Below, one piece after another: positions 45,501 to 52,667 of a stretch of 64,000 nt of DNA (within the stretch, counting starts at the first letter, position 1; the number at the start of each line of letters is the position of its first letter). A program made the translations under genes and the position numbers. The stretch covers positions 1 through 64,000 of the forward strand of contig NZ_BIMA01000017.1 of the NCBI RefSeq assembly GCF_004000845.1, read 5' to 3'. The notes under the pieces were generated by a model. The model did no database searches, had not been told where the DNA came from, and saw only the letters and a program-made list of their open reading frames with translations. The DNA is from Paenibacillus koleovorans NBRC 103111. Lineage in GTDB: Bacteria > Bacillota > Bacilli > Paenibacillales > NBRC-103111.

Positions 45501-46248
45501 CGGCGTCCGTCAGCTCCGAGTTCCCCATCTTAATGCCCTGCGCGACCTGACGGATAGCCTCGTCCCATTCCAAATGAGCTTCACGGTTATAGACCGCAGC
45601 ATCCGCAGTGGCGGTGATGATGGTTCGTGTCTGATCGAGTGTTAGCCCGGCAGTCAAGTAGGTTTTTACCGTATCTGCGAGCGCCGCCTTGTTCAGGCCC
45701 CAGCGATCCGCCAGCTCGTCCGCGAGTCCGATCGTCTGGCCGACGTCTTGGTTCAATGATTTGGAGACCTCAGATAAGCCACGGTAAGACCGGGAAAGAG
45801 CCGTGGCCTCGTCCGTAAACGCCTGAATCATGCTCACCATTCGTTCGGCGGCGAAGCCAGCTCCCAACGATGCCAACCCAGCACCAAGCCCGTCCACGCC
45901 CTGTTTGGCCCGTACGGAGCCGGTCTCGACGTTCTTCAGCTCTTTACTGACCTTTTCGACCTGCTTGCTCTCGACACCCATACGCCGAAGCTCCTGCACG
46001 ATTTCCGCAAGTCCCTGCTCCACCCGGGAAGGATTTATTTTGCTCAGCTGGGCTTCGACCTTCTTCAGTTGCTCTGTGTTCAGGCCGATCTGAGTCAACG
46101 CGGCATTCATCGTGCTGAAATTGCGCCCTGCCTTCTTCCCCTCCTCGCCGAGATCGCTGATATCCTTCTTCACTGTACGGATTTCTTGCTTCATCTGCTG
46201 CGCTTCAGCTGTCAACCGTGCACGGAGCTCACCGATCTGTACCGTCAC
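42523..46248 (-). CDS. Tape measure protein
   Basis: 1241 residues. A coiled coil N-terminus (1-120), a hydrophobic core (about 350-420, GLAAAAIAVTAMIAVVGGLTAAFFALNAVMG) and long charged coiled coils (480-1110) are typical. It has the phage TMP helix motif ALADTVKTYLTAGLTLDQTRTII. It sets tail length and helps DNA injection. It starts directly after the chaperone-T stretch. Confidence 0.92.
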   Translation of the reverse strand: MTVQIGELRARLTAEAQQMKQEIRTVKKDISDLGEEGKKAGRNFSTMNAALTQIGLNTEQLKKVEAQLSKINPSRVEQGLAEIVQELRRMGVESKQVEKVSKELKNVETGSVRAKQGVDGLGAGLASLGAGFAAERMVSMIQAFTDEATALSRSYRGLSEVSKSLNQDVGQTIGLADELADRWGLNKAALADTVKTYLTAGLTLDQTRTIITATADAAVYNREAHLEWDEAIRQVAQGIKMGNSELTDAAGITTNLSVMQERYAKSIGTTADKLTEGQKIQAAYNGILAEAAMFAGNADSAMTGYTGTQATYAQTLKTARVELGESFLPALERMMEVVTPVIKDLAAWVDQNEQIVVGLAAAAIAVTAMIAVVGGLTAAFFALNAVMGPVGWAILAIGAVTTGVVAYNIAASSAADSSLQFAESIEELNQKLDESPLKRTSDEVKGLQSDIDELNRLLVRRNELEKQYFNAATDSDATNLSVEITEIDAALRKMDFQNIQQATEALKRMKQHLEEAIPAVVALKRAEMAELATKEDQIKKTEELRRKYSELSSSEKLSEDQKKELAGVVQQLKKEYPDLIAKLDEEGRYHITNREAIFELIDAERGALRIKTELRKQELEDLKKSTEVKLKQAELEVSALEEVTKAQMRKDAPMLKEQFDESQIPDYVTGDMRKAMILQGKKLNEEANRRLLERTDGLNAIRSSLNEIKKMQQNLETGNLDDYRPKGPPSGGGGDPPDPKDDPQRKAFEEEIALIRYKAEMYDWSAQQQIEALEKVKQGHKAYLARAVEDERMVNLQIKQLHDAISEDELKQAEATRKAGFDLSLWWIEREKHFKRLSLEEEYAAWERVQNRYEEGSKERDRAEREMFRVREEMHKRELDRAEELEKQRKAAVNEVEDLLDKQKQAVENARRAELKAIKESREAFVDAQEEKIRAIDRLMDAEADANADSDFAAKLAEKRARAELLASAVGPEGKREQEQLLKEIADMETDHQRELRRRQLEAEKLALEDEKRTKEEAFDDQQDAVEQQYDDLIRAFEDYSGDVEGIEKSIQAFRISSTGTANAKILSDLDVFVESYRQKMATVTSISGDIEKQRDWAEYTANTTEWYSTNDPARKGELHRRNTELRTKYGVPQDDYDNLQHFSEGGVVAGIRDRAVPIVAHAGEIVLNAYQQNALFRMLDSATPSIAAQSTTNNSQQIVNHFDLSIDEVHVEDDADIESLYDERESLVKRIQARTGEKSL

Positions 46249-46560
46249 CTAAATCCCTCCCCGCATGCGCGCAAGCTGCGCTTCATACTGTTCCTCAGCG
46301 GACTTCGCCGGTACCGCCGGCGCCTGAGGAAGACGTCCCCTTATTCGATTGATTATCGCCTTCTGCGCGGCCTTGTCCGCAATATGTGGATAAGCCGTCA
46401 CTTCCAGCTGCTCCATCAGTTCGGCGGCTCGCTTTTCATTTGCAAGCTTCATCAACTCGGGAAGATCAATAAACGCGTATTCGTTTTCGACCTCATACTG
46501 CGTCTTGCCTAACACCAAGCAGCACCTCAGCACGAATTCATCGTGGCTTAGTGTTTTGCC
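46249..46560 (-). CDS. Tail assembly chaperone T-extension (via -1 frameshift)
   Basis: The frame VLRCCLVLGKTQYEVENEYAF...RMRGGI overlaps the end of the G gene one base back. No good ribosome site precedes it, but reading -1 from the G frame gives ..GKTLSHDEFVLRCC with no stop. The slip site is GGCAAAAC at 46553-46560, where the zero frame reads GCA AAA CAC TAA. This is the lambda G-GT arrangement. The slippery sequence is not a textbook heptamer, so the exact point is inferred. Confidence 0.65.
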   Translation of the reverse strand, partial: GKTLSHDEFVLRCCLVLGKTQYEVENEYAFIDLPELMKLANEKRAAELMEQLEVTAYPHIADKAAQKAIINRIRGRLPQAPAVPAKSAEEQYEAQLARMRGGI

Positions 46561-46955
46561 TGATCCATTCGCTGCAGAATGCTCTGCACGAACTGCTGCG
46601 CCATTGGCGGGATCAGGCCGTTTAAGTTTCCCAAGGCGGCATTAATGTCGTTCTTCTCCCAGGTCAATCGGAGATACTCAGCGCACTCCCCGAAGCTGGC
46701 GTGTTCGCTCAGGTACTCCTCCGGAAGCCCGCTCAAAATCGCCGTGACCTCGTATATTTCATCGATCGCAATATCGGCAGCCGCGACGAGAAAGGTTGCA
46801 CGTCCTTCAGCCGGCGTCATGAACAGCCTAACGAGGAAATCTCCGATCGTGCCGATGTGGTCGGTCAGTTTCTTCAGTCGGTTGCGAGTAAGTTTGGGAA
46901 TCTCGACTTTCTTCGAACCAAGCCGAACGTGGTCCTTTTTGATAAATGGAAGCAT
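46548..46955 (-). CDS. Tail assembly chaperone G-like protein
   Basis: 135 residues from ATG 46955 (AAGGAGGGGCATTC upstream). It contains LRLTWEKNDINAALGNLNGLIPPMAQQFVQSIL, helical, like Gram-positive G proteins. With the frameshifted extension it makes the GT fusion needed to load the tape measure protein. It lies between the major tail protein and tape measure genes, the fixed position. Confidence 0.75.
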   Translation of the reverse strand: MLPFIKKDHVRLGSKKVEIPKLTRNRLKKLTDHIGTIGDFLVRLFMTPAEGRATFLVAAADIAIDEIYEVTAILSGLPEEYLSEHASFGECAEYLRLTWEKNDINAALGNLNGLIPPMAQQFVQSILQRMDQAKH

Positions 46956-47020
46956 GAATGCCCCTCCTTAGACGGAAGAGAGAGGGCTAGTGGGCCCTCT
47001 CGCGTCGAATGAATGATAGA

Positions 47021-47572
47021 TTATGCTGTAGCTGTAATATCGCCCCAGGTGTACAGCAGCCCCTTAGGCGTAGCCTCCAACGAAGGGTATGCCAGACCAT
47101 TGATGGTCATTGTCTGGTTGGCGTCCAGTTGGAACCTAGCATCTACGTCGAACTTGATGCTGCAGGCTTCGAGATAAATGTAGCGGTTCGGATCCGTAAT
47201 GCCCTGCGGTTTGATTACCGCACGCTTCCGCGGGAGCTCGCGGCCGGCCAAGCCCGTGATCTGGTATTTGATCTTGCTGGATGTGGTCCCGTCGACGACC
47301 TTCGAAGCATCCGGATTAAATGAGACCACCTTGTCGAACTTCATGTCCGGCGTGGCAAGTTCTACACGGCCAACCGTTCCCGTCTTAATCGACTTCACCG
47401 GCGCGGTACCTGTTTGGTCTGTGGTCGGCTCGAAGTATGTCGTCTCCGTGAAGAAGCGGATGCCGCCCTGAGTCAGATCAATCGTGATGGCCCCGGCCTC
47501 CTCTGTCCCGTTGGAGTTAATCCCCCATACGAAGATACCCGGTCCGGCATAGATGTCATTTACGTCACTCAA
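47021..47572 (-). CDS. Major tail tube protein
   Basis: 183 residues from TTG 47572 (CATAGGAGGTGAATCAAA upstream). It is beta-rich: NSNGTEEAGAITIDLTQGGIRFFTETTYFEP and a C-terminal DVDARFQLDANQTMTINGLAYPSL. Length and position (before the tail chaperones) fit the tube subunit. Family assignment is from pattern and context. Confidence 0.75.
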   Translation of the reverse strand: MSDVNDIYAGPGIFVWGINSNGTEEAGAITIDLTQGGIRFFTETTYFEPTTDQTGTAPVKSIKTGTVGRVELATPDMKFDKVVSFNPDASKVVDGTTSSKIKYQITGLAGRELPRKRAVIKPQGITDPNRYIYLEACSIKFDVDARFQLDANQTMTINGLAYPSLEATPKGLLYTWGDITATA

Positions 47573-47585
47573 TTTGATTCACCTC

Positions 47586-47924
47586 CTATGGATGGGCGCT
47601 GACGGCGCCGATAGTCACGCTAGTCGCAGCTGATAGGTCAAACTGAAGTTTGCCGTCTGGCTGGCAGTACAGGTCTTTGGTGAACGGACCAAGCACCTTC
47701 TCCTCGGTTGTCCCAACCGCGACGACCTTCGTACCGGTTCGTCCGTACTTATCGGCAGCGTATTTCAGCGTTACGTTGATCGATGCACCGCCGCCGTTCT
47801 TAATGATCAGCAATGTATTCCCGTTATTGACCATCTCATGATTGTTCACGGCATCGCCATTCGTTCGAGCCAACAGCGCGCCGGCGTCTGATGGTTGTTG
47901 AACAGCAATAGGTGTTCTGGGCAT
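47586..47924 (-). CDS. Small phage structural protein
   Basis: 112 residues, beta-rich (NTLLIIKNGGGASINVTLKYAADKYGRTGTKVVAVG). It resembles small decoration or tail-completion proteins, but the family is not fixed. It lies between the tail tube and the tail terminator genes. Confidence 0.6.
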   Translation of the reverse strand: MPRTPIAVQQPSDAGALLARTNGDAVNNHEMVNNGNTLLIIKNGGGASINVTLKYAADKYGRTGTKVVAVGTTEEKVLGPFTKDLYCQPDGKLQFDLSAATSVTIGAVSAHP

Positions 47925-47927
47925 CCC

Positions 47928-48332
47928 TTATCCCTCCCTCGTGTAAAATTGGAAATTGGTCGAAAACACAGGCCGGTCCTTCTCGTCCAGCCCAAGTGGA
48001 ATCGGTGCGGACTGTATAGCCCGGCTCGAAAATACATGAGTTGCACCGACCTGGTAGTTTGGCCGGCGGTTCAGATGATGGATGAGCTGCATTGCCAGTA
48101 CCTCGGTGCTCGCCATGTTCGATGAGTCAGCCTTATATGACTTACCTTTGATGATGATTTGGTACGTTGGCCGCTCCGTCGGCACATAATCATGCGGCGC
48201 GAAGCCGCCGGAACCGAAAACGAACAAGCAGGGAAGCTTATTTTCAGGAAGGTTGTCGGGAATGAAGTTCGGATCCGGATAGACCGTGAAGCCGGATGCC
48301 GTTAAGTATGAAATCAATTCGCTCGCCAACAT
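47928..48332 (-). CDS. Tail terminator / minor capsid protein
   Basis: 134 residues from ATG 48332 (GGAGGGGTGAAGAGG upstream; a GTG three codons earlier is too close to the ribosome site). Pattern ASELISYLTASGFTVYPDPNFIPDNLPENKLPCLFVFGSGG matches tail terminator or minor capsid proteins of siphophages. It caps tail growth at the neck. Confidence 0.7.
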   Translation of the reverse strand: MLASELISYLTASGFTVYPDPNFIPDNLPENKLPCLFVFGSGGFAPHDYVPTERPTYQIIIKGKSYKADSSNMASTEVLAMQLIHHLNRRPNYQVGATHVFSSRAIQSAPIPLGLDEKDRPVFSTNFQFYTREG

Positions 48333-48337
48333 CCTCT

Positions 48338-48787
48338 TCACCCCTCCAGAATCTTGCTCAGTTCTTCCATAATGAGCTTCTCATTCATCTGCAGCGCACG
48401 CTCCAGATACTTCTTCCCGGGCATCTCCCCGTTATACGGCCCCTTGCTGATCGTCTTCTCGCCGGGCTTAAACTGGACCAGTTTGCCGCCTTTCGTCACC
48501 CGGAACCCTTCATGCTGGGCAATCGCGTAATGATCGACCTCGGGGCTTGTCCCTACATCGATATACATCACACCGTATCGCTGCATGATCTCGCCTACTA
48601 CGAGTGCCGCTTCCAGGTCGCCTGTGTCGAGTGGAGCTAGACGCTTTGCATCATGGATGACCTTAAGCGCCAATCGAGTCAACGTATCGCGAAGCCGACG
48701 ATCGAGTTCTTCCGTGAACCGGTCCAGTTCACCGATCATCACCTCGATTCCCTCGAGGCTAAAGCTAAACGGTTTGCGGTCGGCCAT
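48338..48787 (-). CDS. HK97 gp10-like head-tail protein
   Basis: 149 residues from ATG 48787 (AAGGTGGTTGTCT upstream). LRDTLTRLALKVIHDAKRLAPLDTGDLEAAL and VDHYAIAQHEGFRVTKGGK match HK97 gp10-like neck proteins. It overlaps the gene upstream by 23 bp. Confidence 0.8.
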   Translation of the reverse strand: MADRKPFSFSLEGIEVMIGELDRFTEELDRRLRDTLTRLALKVIHDAKRLAPLDTGDLEAALVVGEIMQRYGVMYIDVGTSPEVDHYAIAQHEGFRVTKGGKLVQFKPGEKTISKGPYNGEMPGKKYLERALQMNEKLIMEELSKILEG

Positions 48788-49097
48788 AGACAACCACCTT
48801 CTTCGTCCGATCGGTCCCGAGGAACTTACGCACCTCGATGTGCGCCACCTCGCAGCGAATCAACTCGCCTAACTCGCTGTTGTAGGTGAAGTAGTCGTCG
48901 AAGCCTACGGCATGCGGACCCTCGAGGTGAATGATATACGCGATCTGAACGTCCTCGCCTCGTGCGTTCTTGATGAGCCGTTGCTCCTCGACAACCTTGG
49001 CTGACTTTACAGCTGACGCCGGCGGCAGCGGGCGGCCCCATTCGTCCATAGCCGAATGATAGTGGGTGACGGTGGCTGGATAACCGAAGAGACTCAT
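48765..49097 (-). CDS. Head-tail stopper / minor structural protein
   Basis: 110 residues. MSLFGYPATVTHYHSAMDEWGRPLPPAS and FTYNSELGELIRCEVAHIEVRKFLG form a small beta-barrel-like protein. The position between connector and gp10-like genes suits a head-closure stopper. Confidence 0.65.
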   Translation of the reverse strand: MSLFGYPATVTHYHSAMDEWGRPLPPASAVKSAKVVEEQRLIKNARGEDVQIAYIIHLEGPHAVGFDDYFTYNSELGELIRCEVAHIEVRKFLGTDRTKKVVVYGRPQTV

Positions 49098-49480
49098 ACG
49101 AGCTCTCCGCCATACTGCCGCTGCTCCGCCGCAGCCTCTTCCTCGGCCTTCAGTTCTTCAGCAGTTGACCCGAGGATCTGGCGAACATCCGGAGCAACCA
49201 CATCCCGCTGGCCGTCCTTGTAGCTGATGGACTCGCCGTTATCAGAGACAGATTTGACGTTATGCTTCTGATACTTGAGCGTCGGGTCGTTGCCCTGCAA
49301 CTCCCACACCGCCTGATAGGATACCAAGGCAACGACAAGCTCGGCCGCCGGGTACCAGCGAGCCAGATTGCGCTCAGCTTGAACGACAGCAACCGTCTGC
49401 TTCTGCTCACTCACCTGGTCCCAGGCATCGGTATCAAGCAAGTTGGCGGCAATCCAAGAATCAACGACTACACGATCCAT
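49094..49480 (-). CDS. Head-tail connector (adaptor) protein
   Basis: 128 residues, helical: WIAANLLDTDAWDQVSEQKQTVAVVQAERNLARW, with an acidic Glu/Ala C-terminus. This is the pattern of small adaptor proteins following capsid genes. It overlaps the stopper gene by 4 bp. Confidence 0.65.
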   Translation of the reverse strand: MDRVVVDSWIAANLLDTDAWDQVSEQKQTVAVVQAERNLARWYPAAELVVALVSYQAVWELQGNDPTLKYQKHNVKSVSDNGESISYKDGQRDVVAPDVRQILGSTAEELKAEEEAAAEQRQYGGELV

Positions 49481-49490
49481 ACGCGCTCAC

Positions 49491-49829
49491 CTACTTCTGT
49501 TCTTTAGCGGCAATCTCCGTAAGCAGGGTTTCGGCATCTTTATCAGCGGCGCCTTCGATCCCGAGTTCAGCCGCTTTCTTCCGGAGCGATTTGAGCTTCT
49601 TCTCCGCTTCTTTCTTCTCCGCTTCTTTCTTCTCCGCTTCTTTCTTTGCCGTCTCAGCTGCCGCCGCTTCTTCCTCGGATGCAATCTCGGCTGGTGTCTT
49701 CAATACTTCTTCCGCCACGTCTTGGGCAATCATTTGCTTCCCGATTTCTTCCGAAACATCGGTCAGGATGTCACCCTTTACCCGCCATTTCCCGCCGTAT
49801 TTGACGAGACCTGTAATTTTCACTTTCAC
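49491..49829 (-). CDS. Phage head protein with a KEAEKK repeat helix
   Basis: 112 residues. VKITGLVKYGGKWRVKGDILTDV at the start is a short beta unit; from about 55 on it is a highly charged helix with AEKKEAEKKEAEKK (near-perfect 21-base DNA repeats around 49610-49650). The C-terminus KLKSLRKKAAELGIEGAADKDAETLLTEI looks like a Rho-N/SAP-type helical hairpin. It is probably a head-associated protein. Confidence 0.6.
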   Translation of the reverse strand: MKVKITGLVKYGGKWRVKGDILTDVSEEIGKQMIAQDVAEEVLKTPAEIASEEEAAAAETAKKEAEKKEAEKKEAEKKLKSLRKKAAELGIEGAADKDAETLLTEIAAKEQK

Positions 49830-49878
49830 CGCTACTCACCCTCCCAAGGAAAATAGAAAGAGCGCCATGAGGCGCTCT

Positions 49879-51012
49879 TTAGATGACTGTTGCCGAAACA
49901 ACCGAGTCGGCCCAAGCGAACGCCGGGAAACTCAGCGCTACGCCGGCAGTACGTACCCGGATCGGGTTCTTGGTCACATCGCGGAATACGTAGATGCCCA
50001 TGTCGCCGGTCTGAACAGCTTCGATCTCGGCCAGCATTTCCTCCGTGGTCTTAGCCCACAGATAGTTACCCAGCGGGCCTTCCGGAAGAAGCATGAACTT
50101 GCTGTCTGCGAAAGTCCGAGTCGTCGTGTATGTGACCTTTCCATTCGTAAGTGCCTTGTCCTCGGTGCGTAGTTGCGTGTCATTAATTGCAATCTGCGGC
50201 AGGCCAAGAGAATCAAATACCGCATTCAACTGAGCTCGGTTGAGCTGCGGAGGCTGCGCTGAACCGCTTGGGTTACCGAAATACTGCAACCGGATCGATT
50301 TGTTTTGCAACAAGTGTGAAAGAATCTTGCGGGACGTTAGCGATCGAGCTAACTTGATGCCTTTCAAAGCGCGCTCCTCCACCCAACCTTGAATATCCGT
50401 GATTGGAGTAGAGTTATCATAGTCAGACCATCTGTCCGTACTGGTCAAGACCGGTTTCTGCGCGGTCTCATAGCCCCAATCAACGGCAATTTTCACGTTG
50501 CCTTCATTGTAGGTTACAGCACCATTCGAGACGGCCTGCATCGCGATCCACTCTTTTCGAGCATTGATAGAGTCGACCGCATACTGGGCGTCGTTCAACT
50601 GCTCATTGCGCAACTGGTTCGCTTCCTGCGGCCGGAGCCCGAAGGAGCTGGACGCCTGCAGGGCAAGACGAACAAGCCTCTCGTCCATATAACGGCCACG
50701 CTGGATCTTCGGAATCTCGATCCGGGTACCGGACAGTCCTTCACGCGACCCATATTCGACTTCGGTACCGAGCTCCGCAATTTGGGCCATAACTGGAAGG
50801 CGGCCGGCAGAGCTGCGGATGACATCGATCGTCAATTCCGATGTTTCCTTGGGAGGGAACAACAACGGATTCAGATACTCGTTGTTGATCGTCAGGTTCC
50901 GGGAGTATACCAGCAAGTCCGAACCCATGAGTGCTTGTTCCAGTGTCATGTTGACCGGATCTTCGGCAGCAAACAACTGGAGGTTCATTTTCAAACGATA
51001 CTTCTTTTCCAT
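49879..51012 (-). CDS. Major capsid protein (protein E family)
   Basis: 377 residues. The N-terminus MEKKYRLKMNLQLFAAED is followed by the protein E pattern: LGTEVEYGSREGLSGTRIEIPKIQRGRYMDERL, QLNRAQLNAVFDSLGLPQIAINDTQLR and a C-terminal FRDVTKNPIRVRTAGVALSFPAF. It builds the head. It shares the LNLQLFA-type N-terminus with the scaffold gene. It is followed by connector genes as expected. Confidence 0.9.
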   Translation of the reverse strand: MEKKYRLKMNLQLFAAEDPVNMTLEQALMGSDLLVYSRNLTINNEYLNPLLFPPKETSELTIDVIRSSAGRLPVMAQIAELGTEVEYGSREGLSGTRIEIPKIQRGRYMDERLVRLALQASSSFGLRPQEANQLRNEQLNDAQYAVDSINARKEWIAMQAVSNGAVTYNEGNVKIAVDWGYETAQKPVLTSTDRWSDYDNSTPITDIQGWVEERALKGIKLARSLTSRKILSHLLQNKSIRLQYFGNPSGSAQPPQLNRAQLNAVFDSLGLPQIAINDTQLRTEDKALTNGKVTYTTTRTFADSKFMLLPEGPLGNYLWAKTTEEMLAEIEAVQTGDMGIYVFRDVTKNPIRVRTAGVALSFPAFAWADSVVSATVI

Positions 51013-51040
51013 GTTCCTGTTCAGTCCTCTCTATTCCGGA

Positions 51041-51622
51041 TTAGGCGAACACAATATGCGGCATCTTCGCCCGCAAAGCAGCGTCAACGGTGACTGGGAT
51101 ACGTTCGGTGATGAACTTCCCAACCTCGTAGCCACCGACCACATGATCGCCATCCTTCACGTTAATGCCGCGCTTCAAGATGATCGTCGGGCTGTCGCCA
51201 CCATCATCGTTCGTCAGCACACCATTGGCCGTTGTATAAGCGTTCGTGATGGCTGTGAACGTGATGACCTTCGTCGTGTAGTCGATCGCCGTGATCGTCT
51301 TGTTCTCGGTGTTCGTCCCGTTGTAAAACTTGATCGTATCCCCTACGACCAGCCGGCTGACATCGTTAAGAGTTGCTGTAGTCGCGCTGCCGGAGACGTT
51401 GGCTGCCAGAGCGAGCCCGCCCGTGTATGGCCGCCATTTGCCGGACGATGTAATCTTCGCCATCGGCATCCCCTTTTGAATCTTGCGATCACCGTTGGCG
51501 TCGGCCGGCACCTTCGTATAATCAATTGTGATCCCGTTGGTGACTTCGCGGATCACCTCGAACGATGCGAGAATCTCCGGCTCGGCTTCGACCATGAATC
51601 GATCCCTTGGTTGCAAACGCAT
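51041..51622 (-). CDS. Head decoration or structural protein
   Basis: 193 residues. Ends of the protein (VEAEPEILASFEVIREVTNGITIDYTKV; GDHVVGGYEVGKFITERIPVTVDAALRAK) frame a Ser/Thr-rich beta insert (about 65-145). Position between scaffold and major capsid genes fits a decoration/stabilisation protein (lambda gpD role). Confidence 0.68.
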   Translation of the reverse strand: MRLQPRDRFMVEAEPEILASFEVIREVTNGITIDYTKVPADANGDRKIQKGMPMAKITSSGKWRPYTGGLALAANVSGSATTATLNDVSRLVVGDTIKFYNGTNTENKTITAIDYTTKVITFTAITNAYTTANGVLTNDDGGDSPTIILKRGINVKDGDHVVGGYEVGKFITERIPVTVDAALRAKMPHIVFA

Positions 51623-51637
51623 GCTTCTCAGTCCTCC

Positions 51638-52342
51638 TTATTTGCCCCACGGGTTGTAAACCGACTGACTTGCCGGCAGCGCCCCCCGCGATTGAGCTTG
51701 TTTAATAAGCGCTTCCTGTGCTTCTTTCGTGCCGGCCCCTGCGCCGCCGCTACCGCCGACAGGCGCTCCGAAAGAGCCGCCACCAGGCTTTTGCTTTCCC
51801 AGATGCGGTTTCTTCTTCAGGAGCTCGTCCAGCGCTTCCTTCACGCCGATCAGATTACCCTTCTCGTCTTCCTTGACCTTGGAAAGATCAGCGAGCGCCG
51901 CCGCGTCTTCCCAATCGGCGAACCCGAGTTCATTCGCCAATACCTTCACCTCGGCGCGGAGCAGACGCTGGAATGTCTTCTCCGATTGATCCTTTTGACT
52001 AGCCGCGAGCAGCTCCTTGGCGCGCTTCTCGACATCATCCATCGTAAGGGGGGTGCCTTCGCTCCCCTTACCACTACTGCCTTCCGGCTTCTTCAGCGCA
52101 GCTTGCATAGCCTCTACGGAGTCATATCCAAGCTCTTTAGCGAGAGCTGTCTTCGCTGCTTTCTCTGCCCTTGATAGACGTGACTGAACCGCTGTATCAA
52201 GTTCAGCTTGTGTGAATGTCTTATCCTTCGGATCCGGAGCAGGATTTGGATTCGGGTTTGGATCAGGGTTTGGATTCGGATCACCCGCAAACAACTGCAG
52301 ATTCAAAGGTAGACGGAAACGACTTGCGATTTTCTGTTTCAT
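51638..52342 (-). CDS. Capsid scaffolding protein (DUF4355-like)
   Basis: 234 residues. RLPLNLQLFAGD at the start, a PNPNPDPNPNPNP linker (25-40), a long helix with AELDTAVQSRLSRAEKAAKTALAKELGYD, a coiled middle and a GGGSFGAPVGGSGGAGAG tail. This is the usual DUF4355 scaffold layout. It guides capsid assembly and is removed later. Confidence 0.82.
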   Translation of the reverse strand: MKQKIASRFRLPLNLQLFAGDPNPNPDPNPNPNPAPDPKDKTFTQAELDTAVQSRLSRAEKAAKTALAKELGYDSVEAMQAALKKPEGSSGKGSEGTPLTMDDVEKRAKELLAASQKDQSEKTFQRLLRAEVKVLANELGFADWEDAAALADLSKVKEDEKGNLIGVKEALDELLKKKPHLGKQKPGGGSFGAPVGGSGGAGAGTKEAQEALIKQAQSRGALPASQSVYNPWGK

Positions 52343-52446
52343 ATTGACCTCCTGTTTTACGCCTGGGTAGGCAGCCGGCTAGCAGTTTAACGTCATGCCA
52401 CGTTTTGGACAAAAGAAAAACACCCCCGAAGTCTCGAGAGTGCTCA

Positions 52447-52653
52447 TTAGATCGTAACTTGAATTGAATTGGCCTGTTCTTCACTTATTTCGTCGTAAAA
52501 CCCGTCCTCACCAACGAATATACAAGCTTGCTCCGGTGATGGCTTCCAGTTGCCAGCGCCCGGATCGTATCGCTCGAATTGACCATTGATAAACCGATAC
52601 AGGCGGGAAGCAGACTTGCCGTCGAAATCATATGCAAAATAAAAGTCATCCAT
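52447..52653 (-). CDS. Small acidic protein after the MuF-like gene, candidate immunity
   Basis: 68 residues from ATG 52653 (AAGGAGGCTGGTGGCC upstream). Acidic (FYFAYDFDGKSASRLYRFINGQFERYDPGAGNWKPS). It starts 14 bp after the stop of the fused minor head protein, so translation is likely coupled. It has no recognised family and no obvious virion role. The position right after a C-terminal toxin-like domain is where an immunity gene is expected; this is inference. Confidence 0.6.
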   Translation of the reverse strand: MDDFYFAYDFDGKSASRLYRFINGQFERYDPGAGNWKPSPEQACIFVGEDGFYDEISEEQANSIQVTI

Positions 52654-52667
52654 GGCCACCAGCCTCC

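Noticed and set aside
49600-49660. CRISPR-like short repeats
   Set aside because: The repeats are in-frame codons of a KEAEKK helix, with no spacers or palindromes.
50389-52174. Rightward frames of 234 and 451 codons over the capsid and scaffold genes
   Set aside because: They lie antisense to recognised structural genes and have no start context.
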